This document shows positions 1 to 11,100 of a DNA stretch of 64,000 nt, piece by piece. This stretch comes from Chloromonas sp. AAM2. Its lineage: Eukaryota; Chlorophyta; Chlorophyceae; Chlamydomonadales; Chlamydomonadaceae. Location of the stretch: assembly GCA_004335635.1 (NCBI GenBank), contig QAXH01005824.1:162243-226242 (forward strand), in the 5' to 3' direction. The position numbers were made by a program, and so were the translations under genes. The notes beneath the pieces are model-generated. The model did not search any database, was not told the DNA's origin, and saw nothing but the letters and a program-made list of their open reading frames with translations. The stretch's first letter is position 1. Each line of letters opens with the position of its first letter.

Positions 1-354
1 TGTTTCACTGTACACGGGTTAGCGTTGCAGTGCAGCAGGTCGCTTCATGGAGTTTTGCCTCGTTTGCTTACCCATGGCCATCTCAACAGCTCATCCGTAA
101 CCTTGAAGATCTCCATCTGACTCTCCATCTGAAACATCTTTTTTTCCTGAACCTGTGATTTGGTGTATCACGGTGATTCAAACTCATCAACTCTATCAAT
201 CATCAACTTCTGCAAAACCACAGGCCTGTAGCACGCCACTTCAATCAGCGCTCGCACCTCTGTTCCATTTTGACCACCACACAATCATTACGTCATCCAG
301 CAGTTCCGGCAGCGCTCAATCACTGATCATTCGCTGTCCACCTCTTTGGTTCAG

Positions 355-518
355 ACACAACAAAGTTCACCAACGGAATTCACAAGCTCTTCATGCGGAC
401 GGATGTGGACATTCCTGCGTTCAGCATAGCTAACTCATTCTTCCCGCCCGATAAACCTTTCCCTGGCGGCATCAGCAGCGCGGTCCTGATGATCGCCTTC
501 ACGGTCAACAACCCATAG
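355..518 (+). CDS. Last exon of a secreted-protein gene (5' part outside window)
   Basis: A 3' splice acceptor (tcag, ending at 354) opens a frame of 53 codons that ends at TAG 516-518. The translation aligns along its whole length with the last exon of the minus-strand gene at 39187-43362: both have T-T-x-x-x-N-G-x-H, a short D-V-x-x-P-x-F-S stretch, and then P-F-P-G-G-x-S-S-A followed by a hydrophobic beta strand near the end. Both exons also begin in the same codon phase (two bases, ac, completing an Asp codon if the previous exon ends in g). That makes this a paralogue of the same family. The preceding exon should resemble 39640-39772 and is not found in bases 1-354, so the rest lies upstream of the window. 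The function is unknown; the paralogue has a signal peptide, so a secreted or lumenal role is inferred. Confidence 0.72.
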
Positions 519-2777
519 ATTCAGCGGGCCAAGTGATATAGTGTACAGAGTGCGCAGCTGAGTAAGCTGGTGCCCCAGTACGGCCGGGCATTAATGTATC
601 AGATGAGATCTCCTTCGGTTTTGAGCACGCGTTGCGTCGTGCTCGATGCACAGAAAACAGAATATATTGTGCATCTTGCTTGTATACAACACCCTTACCT
701 GCAGCCCTTGTGACATGTTGTTCATATCAATAAGACGTGGCGAATGCTGGAAAAGCATTAAACCCGCTACTCAACTTGGTACAACGTACAGTACATCTTG
801 GTTAGTCTCTCTGCCGGACTAGTACAGTATTAAACCCCTTCTTTGCTGGCAGGCGCCTTTGGCAGTTTGGCAGGTGAACAATTCGCATATTTTGAGCGTG
901 CTTGACATCACATTTGTCCGCAATTCGCTGGCTAGTCTTCTTTCTCTGCTGTTGCTGCACAACACAAGTGAGAGCATGTGCCTCTCTCTTCCTAATGTGC
1001 CTCGGCAGTTCCCCCTAAGCTACACCTTGGGTGTGCGAGCGCTTCCAGGCATCTTTGGCAGTGTGGACAAATTGGCAGGTTGACAGTGTGTGCAGGTCTT
1101 TTTCTATTGATAACTCACATGCTGACAGTTGCGTTGCTGGTTTTGTTGTTATATGGGCTTACCCATACTCGAAACGCTTCTAACGTTCTCGTCCCAAAAA
1201 AGTGAGAAGTGGTTGTAGACTACCAGACATTCAGAACGTAATGTCACACAGTGATATTCCAATTCCAGTGTAACACATTGACAATTCACCCATGACTATG
1301 TCAAAAGTATAGTGAGTTGTCTGCACCAGTCTTGGCACACCCTGGTTGCCGTGTCCATGCAGCATGACACCGGGGCCTACGGATCAGTATGCTTGAGCCT
1401 GTGCACGCCTGCCGGGTTTAGTCCGCCCGCCCAAAGCTGCTTTGCCACAACCTGTTATGCTGTACCTGCCTGGAATGGGCACACCGCAATACAGCCAGAT
1501 CGACCAGAGTGGCCAGATGTCAAATACACAGCGGCCCATGCATCAACAGAACATGGACATATCGTTTGCATGCAGCACCTTCCAAACGCACCTTTCAAAC
1601 ACACACAATAGAACTAGGAGTCACACGAAATTGTCCCAGAACTGGCAAACTTCGTTCTACGTAGGTAAAGACTGCAACAGTCCTAGACTCAACTGCCTCT
1701 TCAACAGGTAACTCCTGCCCCTTCAATGTTGGGATTGGCTGCCAGCTCTTCATGGCTTCGCCGTCCTGCAGGCGCCAGATTGCTGGACTGGCGCTGAAAT
1801 GCGCATGGACGCATGCTGTGAAGGCGTGGCGCACTGTTCACCTGCTTAACACTGCCAAGGTAATCCAAGGCGCAAGCGAATGCATCCAGCACTCAACCGA
1901 CTGTTGTCCTCCAATGGCGCCTGTCTTGCCAACTCAGCGACTTTGGTTCTCGATTACAAGGAGGGAAGCACAACTGTGTTACACGGGGCTGACACCAAGG
2001 TGAGCATGAAGCCAGTGTAAACTGGGTTTGCGACTACTCAAAAGGATTTCGCCAGAAGTTGTGTCTTGCCATGCCAGAATGGGGGCCGATGTGACACCTT
2101 GACTGCACATTCTGTCACAACAGCACTGCCAAGGGACTACTGCATCAGTGCCAACGCATGCTTTGCAGTCGCCCTCTTCATGTGCTTCGATCAGCAATGA
2201 CCAGGCCAGCAATGACCAGGAACACAGATTTCCTTATGGTACATTTCCAGGCCATGCGCCGACCAATCTCCAGCTTAAGACTTTGCAAAGTGCTCGCCAG
2301 GACACTGGCTATGCTGGCCTGATTTCATATCATCTTGGCGAGGGCCACGACTGGGAAGTTTGGTGACCTATGCTCATTACAGCTTCCGCACAACTACAAA
2401 ACTACACAGCATCGTCGTACGGACGGCAACACCAGGTCATGCACCATTTATATGGCATGAGTGCCAGAACCCCCCGCACACATTGCCAACTACTGGATGA
2501 TATCATGCTTAACTGTCGATTGTCGATGAACAGACTACAGGTGACACGCAGCTCAACTGCCGATGCACATGCTTGCCGTGCATGACGTACAACATGCCCC
2601 GAGAAGCATGTTTCATTTGTTTGCATAGAACCGCTTCTCTCTCAATCTTAGCCGACAAGTGCAAGTATACCGAAACGAAAACGGGTTTCTCTGTGGGTTC
2701 ACACTTTGATCTCCTCCATGAGTGTCTCCTCTCCAGAGCCCGCCGAGACCGCACAACAGCTCGCACAACTTGTCAAG
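519..2777. other. Intergenic, upstream of PsbP
   Basis: No ORF here has a recognisable product or paired splice sites. The stretch holds the 3' UTR of the left-edge gene, one end of a dispersed terminal-repeat element at 1631-1650, and the presumed PsbP promoter and 5' UTR before 2778. I could not identify promoter motifs with confidence. Confidence 0.5.
1631..1650 (+). repeat. Dispersed terminal motif TTGTCCCAGAACTGGCAAAC, single end
   Basis: Exact copy of the 20-base motif that also occurs at 22376 and, with changes or inverted, at 38484, 38659 and 49711. Here only one end is visible, with no inverted partner nearby, so this looks like a solo or truncated element. Confidence 0.55.
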
Positions 2778-4255
2778 ATGGCCGCCCTCCTGAACAACAA
2801 GTCTGCGCTGGTCGCTGGCCCCAAGGCCACCCGTGCTTCTCGCCCTGCTCGGGTGTCAGCTGTGACCTGCCGTGCTCAGGCCAGCGATGTGGTGAGTAGC
2901 AAGCGCGTGCAGCACCACATTCTGAGCAACTCATCGCTGGCTCTCTTCTGAGGCCAGCGCTGACATCCGATTTCGACGTCTGCCAGATTTTCATCTTCAG
3001 CTCTCCTGACGCCAGCATCAAACAGCTGGACCAGCGTAGAAGATCTATCTGCAGTATGTCTGCCGACGTCAAGTCGAGTCAAGTCTCTTGCATGCACAGA
3101 CCCCAGGCCAGTACAGTAAAGCGCTCAGGTTTGCACAGTTTGGATCACAATAACAATTGCCGTCTTGAATGCAGGACCGCCGTGCCGTTCTGGGCATGAT
3201 CGCTGCCAGTGCTCCATTGCTGGCGTCTTCCCCCGCCTTCGCTGGCTATGGTGACTCCGCTAACGTCTTCGGGCGTGTCACCAACGTGTCCGGCTTCGTC
3301 CCATACTCTGGCGACAACTTTGCAGTGCTGCTGCCCTCCAAGTGGAACCCATCCAAGGAGCGCGAGTTCCCCAACGTCGTGCTCAGGTTGGTCGATGTTG
3401 CAAAAGCCCATGCAGGTCGGCATGCATGGCCTTCAGATGCATCCATGTCTGGCAGGCAGGTTGCTGAGTGGCTCGTGCCCATTGCATGCAGGTACGAGGA
3501 CAACTTCGACGCTGTCAACAACCTCCAGGTGATCGTGGAGAAGACTGACAAGTCCAGCATTGAGGCATTCGGCGCACCAGAGAAGTTCCTGGAGCAGGTT
3601 GCCTACCTGCTGGGCAAGCAGGCCTACCAGGGTGAGCGTTGAGCGGAGCTGGAACGTAGTGCCAGTCCCACATGGGGCAGTGCAGTGCGTCGCAAATCGT
3701 AGTGCAGTGGACAAAGCTCTGAGCATGCGCGCTCCGAATCCATGCCCTTTGGTGGATGTGCGCTGCACGCGGCTGCACCTTCTGACGTCCGTGTTTGGGG
3801 ACATTTTATTGCTCTGCAGGCGAGACACAGTCTGAGGGTGGCTTTGCGCCAAACCGTGTGTCTGCCGCCTCCCTGCTGGATATTGCCACCAGCCAGGACA
3901 AGAAGGGCAAGACCTACTACAGCTACGAGATCTTGACCCGCACCGGTGAGAAATTAGGGCAACAGCAGCGGACCACATGCCGCACACTTTTCAAACCCCA
4001 GGTCAAGAACACGCAGCACAGGCATCATGTTATCTACAGCTATCAGTACTGCCCTCATCAAAAGTTAACTAGCCGACCTGCGTGCCTTGACTTGCTGCAG
4101 GTGACGGTAACGAGGGCGGCCGCCACCAGCTCATCAAGGCAGTTGTGAGCAACGGCAACCTGTACGTGCTCAAGACACAGGCAGGCGACAAGCGCTGGTT
4201 CAAGGGCACCAAGAAGGAGTGTGAAGGCATTATGAACTCTTTCACTGTGGCTTAA
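2778..4255 (+). CDS. PSBP: PsbP, oxygen-evolving enhancer protein 2 of photosystem II
   Basis: Five exons join in frame: 2778-2891, 3175-3386, 3492-3631, 3820-3945 and 4101-4255, giving 248 residues, close to the Chlamydomonas protein. PsbP is an extrinsic lumenal subunit that tunes Ca2+ and Cl- retention at the Mn cluster. The first ~38 residues are an Ala/Arg/Ser-rich stroma-targeting peptide. Residues ~40-62 hold a twin-Arg pair (DRR), a hydrophobic stretch and an A-F-A cleavage site, the bipartite thylakoid transfer signal expected for Tat export. The mature protein starts [10 protein letters not shown] and contains the family blocks [37 protein letters not shown], [22 protein letters not shown] and GDKRWFKG. 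All introns are GT-AG and no key block is missing. The start was chosen because it opens the targeting peptide. The gene is convergent with the large gene at 5178. Confidence 0.97.
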
Positions 4256-5177
4256 ACGCCAGCTGACTCGACTGAAATCATGTGACTCAATGAGAGTTGT
4301 GAAGGCTGTGTGCTTTTTGTTGACTGAGCTGCGATTGGCAAGATATGCAAGTGCCAATGAAGTACAAAAGTATCATTGTCACAGCTGAGGCTGCGCTCAA
4401 GCCTTGTCACCAACATTTTTGTTTTGTTTCCGGGTTGCTTGGAAATCTTGCCGAACAACCACCTTGAAAGGGCGAATGTGCAGTTACGGTTGATTCAACT
4501 TGTAATCTGTAACAGAGGAGATTGTGGTTGCATTCGTATCACTGAGCCTTATCCGAATGGTTTGCAAACGACTAGTTTGCAAACATGAACTGGCATGAAC
4601 AGACTCATGCCAGCTGCGGTGGATAATGCGTCAAGGAGTCGGTCCTGCAAGTGGCCACTGCAAACGTAAGAGAGGCAGCTGTCGCTTATCTAGGCTAGAA
4701 GTCCGCACAAACCGATACAAGGGGATTGGAAGAGTCCACTGCCCTACATCAACACTGTAATTGAAGGGTGTAAACTATAACGATGAAGCCCGGGGGCTAA
4801 ACAAGTCATACTTACTTATTCGTCCACCTCTGTTCCGTCTGCACTGTTAGCAAGTGTGCTGCCACGGCACTGACTTGTCCGACAGGAGCTCTGCTAGCCT
4901 GTGCTCATCACATGCCAAATAATCCTGTACAGATGCCTCTTGTTAGTGTCTTCAAAAGGTAATGAAGCAAAACACGTTCCGCCGTGACAGGGCATGCTTG
5001 CAAGCAACACAGGCTTTTGGCGTCAGAGCATCATGATGACAAAGTGTCCTCAATCACAACTCAGTATCCATCTGCGCCAACAGGTATGGAACCCAGACCA
5101 ACAACCAGTTCATCTGTGCCAACATGCAGGTATTGAACCCGGGTTGAATGTGGTTGCGAGTGACGATGCAACTCCTG
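4256..5177. other. Convergent intergenic region (3' UTRs)
   Basis: Contains the 3' UTR of PsbP and that of the minus-strand gene ending at 5178. No ORF with support was seen. Confidence 0.5.
4501..4512 (+). terminator. Probable polyadenylation signal of PsbP
   Basis: Two TGTAA motifs (4501-4505 and 4508-4512) lie about 250 bases after the PsbP stop. TGTAA is the known polyadenylation signal in Chlamydomonas-type green algae. The 3' UTR length is an inference. Confidence 0.5.
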
Positions 5178-8100
5178 TCACAATGCATCTTTGTATGGCT
5201 GCGGAAAATACCCCGCCAAGTCATGCTGAGCAAGCTCTGCACCCAGCTCATCGCCGTACACCTGTAGGCCAGGTGCAAGCGCAGCTGCTGGTGCTGCTGC
5301 CAGGCGGCCCGCAAGTTGCAAAGCGCCAAACGTGAGAGTACGAAACCTGCATCACACCGAGGCCGAAGCGGGTGGGTTGCATTGAGCACACATAAACATT
5401 GCCTCATCAGGTGGAGGACGGGTCTCACCTCTGTTGCGCCAACCAAGTGCCTCAGTGATTTAATATTCTAAACACTTGTGCGACGGCTGTGAATATGCAA
5501 GTTGGCATCTGGGGCCCTCTCATGCCATGATCTGTCGCAGCAAGCTCTAACAACACGAACCTGTGTGTTTCAGGAGGCTGCCCAAACGCTTGGAGACGTG
5601 CTGTGTGCTGGTGTGTTGGCGCTGCCAGCTGCAGTCCATTCGTGCTGCCCTGTGTGCCCATGCTATCCTGCATGCCAATCCTGGCACCATCAGGCAAGCC
5701 AGGTGCACCTTGCGGTGCGATCACACGAGCTGCTAGCTGCTGCACGCATGCCTTCACATGCTGTTTGGCCGCATGTTGCCGGGATGGCTGCAGGTCAACA
5801 TCGCTGGGCAGGCGGGTGCGGCTGCATCTCCCGTCACGTTCCTCATGGCGGGCACCTCGCCAGACATTCTCTGTGACGGACTCAGTCTGGTGCTGCGCGT
5901 CAGGGGCAGCCTGGCTGTCCAGCTGCACAGACAGGGCCTCTAGTGCCTCGTACAAGCACTCAACCTGAGCGGCACGCAAGCCACCTATGCCTGACGCACA
6001 ATTCTCACGAGTGTCCCCAGCTGATGCCTCGTCGCCCATAAGGAGTCCCTCAAGCCGCTGCAGCACTGCCGCAAGCAACGAATTCAAACGTGCACTTCTT
6101 GCAACCCCTGACAGCTGGCTCTGGAACCTATTTGCATTTTGGTCCGTGTGAGGACTGCGAACACCACCACCAGGCTGTCCAGGTACTGAACCATCTGCGC
6201 TGAAAGCGCTGTCCAAGTTGTTTGTTGAGTGACCAATGTGCGTTGGAGCTGCTGACGCGTCCAAAGCTGCGTCTGCCTGACGCATCTGCTGCAATTGCCA
6301 ACCACCCATGCCTGCTGGATCCTCAGACTCAAACCACTGCACGCCATGGGCCTGGCCATGACTCACGAGGGCCTGCAGCAGCAGTAAGAGCTTATCACCA
6401 TGCATGTGCGGCACAGCTGCCTCCAGGGCGGGTTGGACCCAGCGCCAGCTGTCAGGATCCGATGACACCTGCACACGCAGGACACAAGAGACTCTCACAA
6501 TAGGCGGGTACCTTGAAATGAGGACGTGCGTGGCAATCATCTACACAGTGATGACGCCAGGACTGTTTGTTCAGCCGTTTCCCATGCCAATCTCCTGCAT
6601 GGAAGCTCACTCACACTCCATACTGGCGGTTTCAACTAGCGCTCAACACTCCGATCACAAGCACACACCTGGGGCAGCACTCGCATGGCGTGTGTCAACA
6701 GGGCCACAGGCGCGCCGAGCCCAAGGCATTGCTTATGAAATGGACCCGGCTCCTCCATGTGCCCTGCTGCCGCATTAGCATGCAGCAATTGACTTCCTGG
6801 TAAACTCATGTGATGCTCTTGGAGCTGTGACTCGGAGCCACCCAGGGCCCGCTGGTGCAGGGTGCTTGCCAGTGAGGCATGCACCCGACGAGCCCTGTGC
6901 AGCAGGATATTGGCGGGACATTGGCAAACAATGCAAGTCACATGTGGGTGGTGTTTTGGCAGCGTTGACTATTGGCACACAACACGTGTGCAATGCACAA
7001 GCTGTGCCATGCCACACAGACAAAGCCCTGCTCTGGCATGGTGACGCAAACCAGGGCTGCCTCCTTGCAGGCATTAAGGAAAACAAACAACGCAACAACA
7101 CGCCGGGCCTGCGGCTCAGGCTTGACTTGGGCCATGCACAGCTCAGGGCAAGCTTGGATGCCGAGGGTTGGAATTGTACATGCACATTTGCGCAGTCAAC
7201 TCAAGCATGTTGACACTGACATGACACACAAACACACTGTCATTCTTATCACTCCACAGGGTACTAGAAGGCAAGTGACATTGAGCAGTGATAAGCCTTG
7301 CAACCGGCCCACTATGCACGACATGTTAGCATGCCCTGGCCTGCTGCACATGTCCCGCAGCCTGCCTCCACCCAGTGCCTTCACCTGAGGGCTGGGTCTC
7401 GCATGTTGAGGTCGATGAGCAGAACTGCAAGCCTCAAAAGCTCAACGTCCGTCATGACTGCAAACCTGCAACACAGCCAAGCAGAAGCCGCTGAGCTGAA
7501 AGTCATGCTACAGCAAAACCGCCATAAGCACCCGGATGTGGTATACACGGTCAGCAAATGAGTAGCAGTTTGCTTGGTTTGTGATTGGTTATCCCAGCAG
7601 TGTGCAAGTATTGGATAGCATGAAAGTTACTTTAAACAGGCGCCTTAATCAAGTGGCAAACATGGGCTGTGCCTGCTTGCCAAGTCCGTGCCACAACTCG
7701 TCCTCTGTTACTACTGCAGTTGTTCATATCCACTGGCTGTAAATCTGTGCCCACCCCTGTCCGTTTGCTGATTGTTGTGCAGTGCGCCCCCCAGACCAGC
7801 CCTTACCTTTGTGGCAGGTGATAGGCCACGGCCCTCTGCACATGCTTGTGCACGCCGTACATCCTGCAGGCCATGTGGTTGGCGTGCAGTGGCCCTTGCT
7901 CCCAGGCCTCTGCCCCACCCTCGCCTGTGCCGAGTGAGCTGTCCACCCGGCAGTAAAGCTCCAGGCAGGGCAGCAGCACCGACTCTGCAGCGTGTGCAGG
8001 CGGCAGCAGGCGGCCCGCCCCCCTTACTGGCGGAGTGTGCATGACGGGCGGGAAGAGCGGGAAGATGTAGCGCGTGGCCACGTAGCGCATGAGGTCGTGT

Positions 8101-11100
8101 GCTGCGCTGGTGCCGTCTGGAAGCCGCTGGAGCACACGCAGCAGCTGCGGGGAATGCGGCACAACGAGACTGAGCGGGATAGCCGGCCACATGACTGCGC
8201 CTTTGGGTGCGCATGGGGAAATGGCCGGATGGTAGAACGCTTGGACGCTGCGCTAACGATGGCTGGGTTTTGGGTTGTGTGCCATGCAATCACGTGATGA
8301 ATACATATGCATGTGGGGTCCTGGTTTCCAGAACAGGCACAGCCCTTGGTATTGATCACTGCATGCTGATGGTGAACGTCATGATGTGGAATGCTAAAAT
8401 CTGGACAACTGCTTGGCTCATCAACCCATGACGAGCTGACCATGAGCGTGTGCACATCATGCTGCCACAGAGACGCGGACCAACACTGAACGTCTGTACA
8501 ATACACTGTGAGTTGGTTGGTGCAGCATGGCAAGATGCATGAATAGCTCGGCAGCAGGCATACTACCTGTTACCACACAAATCTGTTGCAAAACGTGTGT
8601 CACAGGCTGAATGCTTGCTTCCTATTCCTTGTGGTGTATGCATACCTGCAGCAAGTCCTGCCAGCTGACGAGCGGTGCAGGCATGTCCCTGTACATGGGG
8701 AAAGTACCCCAGGCAGGGGGGGGCTCAGCGTCATCTAGCGCGCTGCCACCAAGGATCTGCCCCTCAAGCACGTGCCAGTCGCGGTTCAGCTGGGCCACGT
8801 GGCGCACCACCTGACGGATCAACTGCTGTGGCGCCAGTTGACAGCGCGCATAGCATGACAAGACCTGTAGCAACACGCCAACAGGTGCTGAGCAAGTAAA
8901 GCTCCGGGTGGGCATTGCATGGGATGGCAGGACTGTATGGCAAAGCCTGGAGCAACACGGTGGACAAGGCCTGGAGCAGATGTTGCGGGCAGTTATGTCT
9001 GCAGCTTTCAACGGGCGGTTGATAACACTGGCGTGGAGCATGAGGATGTCTTGGTTGCACCGCACCGGCTGCGGCTGACATGTTTGGGCCGGCGCCCTGC
9101 TCGTCCTGATTAGGCACACCCACAGGACACACCCACACTCACAGATACAGACACACGGCCCCCCCTCCCACNNNNNNNNNNNNNNNNNNNNNNNNNNNNN
9201 NNNNNNNNNNNNNNNNNNNNNNNNNNNNNNNNNNNNNNNNNNNNNNNNNNNNNNNNNNNNNNNNNNNNNNNNNNNNNNNNNNNNNNNNNNNNNNNNNNNN
9301 NNNNNNNNNNNNNNNNNNNNNNNNNNNNNNNNNNNNNNNNNNNNNNNNNNNNNNNNNNNNNNNNNNNNNNNNNNNNNNNNNNNNNNNNNNNNNNNNNNNN
9401 NNNNNNNNNNNNNNNNNNNNNNNNNNNNNNNNNNNNNNNNNNNNNNNNNNNNNNNNNNNNNNNNNNNNNNNNNNNNNNNNNNNNNNNNNNNNNNNNNNNN
9501 NNNNNNNNNNNNNNNNNNNNNNNNNNNNNNNNNNNNNNNNNNNNNNNNNNNNNNNNNNNNNNNNNNNNNNNNNNNNNNNNNNNNNNNNNNNNNNNNNNNN
9601 NNNNNNNNNNNNNNNNNNNNNNNNNNNNNNNNNNNNNNNNNNNNNNNNNNNNNNNNNNNNNNNNNNNNNNNNNNNNNNNNNNNNNNNNNNNNNNNNNNNN
9701 NNNNNNNNNNNNNNNNNNNNNNNNNNNNNNNNNNNNNNNNNNNNNNNNNNNNNNNNNNNNNNNNNNNNNNNNNNNNNNNNNNNNNNNNNNNNNNNNNNNN
9801 NNNNNNNNNNNNNNNNNNNNNNNNNNNNNNNNNNNNNNNNNNNNNNNNNNNNNNNNNNNNNNNNNNNNNNNNNNNNNNNNNNNNNNNNNNNNNNNNNNNN
9901 NNNNNNNNNNNNNNNNNNNNNNNNNNNNNNNNNNNNNNNNNNNNNNNNNNNNNNNNNNNNNNNNNNNNNNNNNNNNNNNNNNNNNNNNNNNNNNNNNNNN
10001 NNNNNNNNNNNNNNNNNNNNNNNNNNNNNNNNNNNNNNNNNNNNNNNNAGTGCCACCACGGCTAGCACTGGTTGGATACAAGACACACGCACCTCAGTGC
10101 CACCACGGCTAGCACTGGTTGGATACAAGACACACACACCTCAGTGCCACCACGGCTAGTACTGGCGACCTACACAACCCCTGCCTGCCGCCTGTACCCT
10201 GTGCTGGAGTGCTCATGACTCACGCGTGCGGTCAAGACCAAGCGGGCCGCTGCTGAGCCAACAGCCTCCTGCACAGACACGCTCCCTGGCTGCACACTTG
10301 CCACGGCCTTGGCTGCGGTGTGCGAGCGTGGACTGGGCGAGAGGGGCTGGAGAGGGGCATACTGGTCCCGTGGCCGTTTTTCCCCAGCTTGGGCCAGCAC
10401 ATGTGCAATCACCTGCACAGCCAACTGCTGGCATGTGCCTGACAGCTCCGCACAGCGTTCCGCTGGGCGGCATGGGACGGCGGAAGCTTCTGGTGCACCG
10501 GACATGCGAACCATGCGCAGTGTGCAGTCGAACGCGTGTAGGCTGGCTGCAACAGTCAGCAGCTGTGCAGCCAGCGCGGCTGTGGGTGCCTCAGGCCCTG
10601 CCGGCCCCGAAGTGAAGCTCTGCTGCACGTGCCGCATCCAGCGCTCCAGGAGCGGCAGCTCTGATACAACCGAGTCCTCCAGCCTGGTTGCAGCTGCCAC
10701 AACATGCGCTTTAGGCACATGCACTGGAGCAGCCGCAGCCGGTTCCCATGGTTGGCCCATGTGGCCTGTCAATGGCTGAAGCAGGCAGGCCAGCTGGCTG
10801 GCAGGCACGCCCAGCAGCAGCTGCTTACCTGGTGGGTCTGCGGCCAGCCCAGGCTGCACATCCGACCTTGCATGCCGCTGGCATGTGACTCCCTCCGCTG
10901 CATGATTCACTGGTGATGACGATGGCAGCGGGCTTGGTTCAACAAGCACAGAAGCATTCCTAAATTCTCTGGAACTGCGCGCCAAACCCCTCAAGAGCAG
11001 GTGCACGGAAAGCATGTCCAGGCTGTGCAGGAGCAGGCCTGCATCTGTGCTGTGCTGGACACCTAGGTTCTTGGGTGTGCAGCCAAAGGGGGCACCTTGG

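Noticed and set aside
155..433. 92-codon plus-strand frame at the window start
   Set aside because: It is out of frame with the conserved last exon 355-518 and crosses its splice acceptor.
5120..5150. tRNA-like sequence (gaacccgggttgaatg)
   Set aside because: A short palindrome only. No cloverleaf could be built around it. No convincing tRNA, rRNA or CRISPR array was seen in the window.
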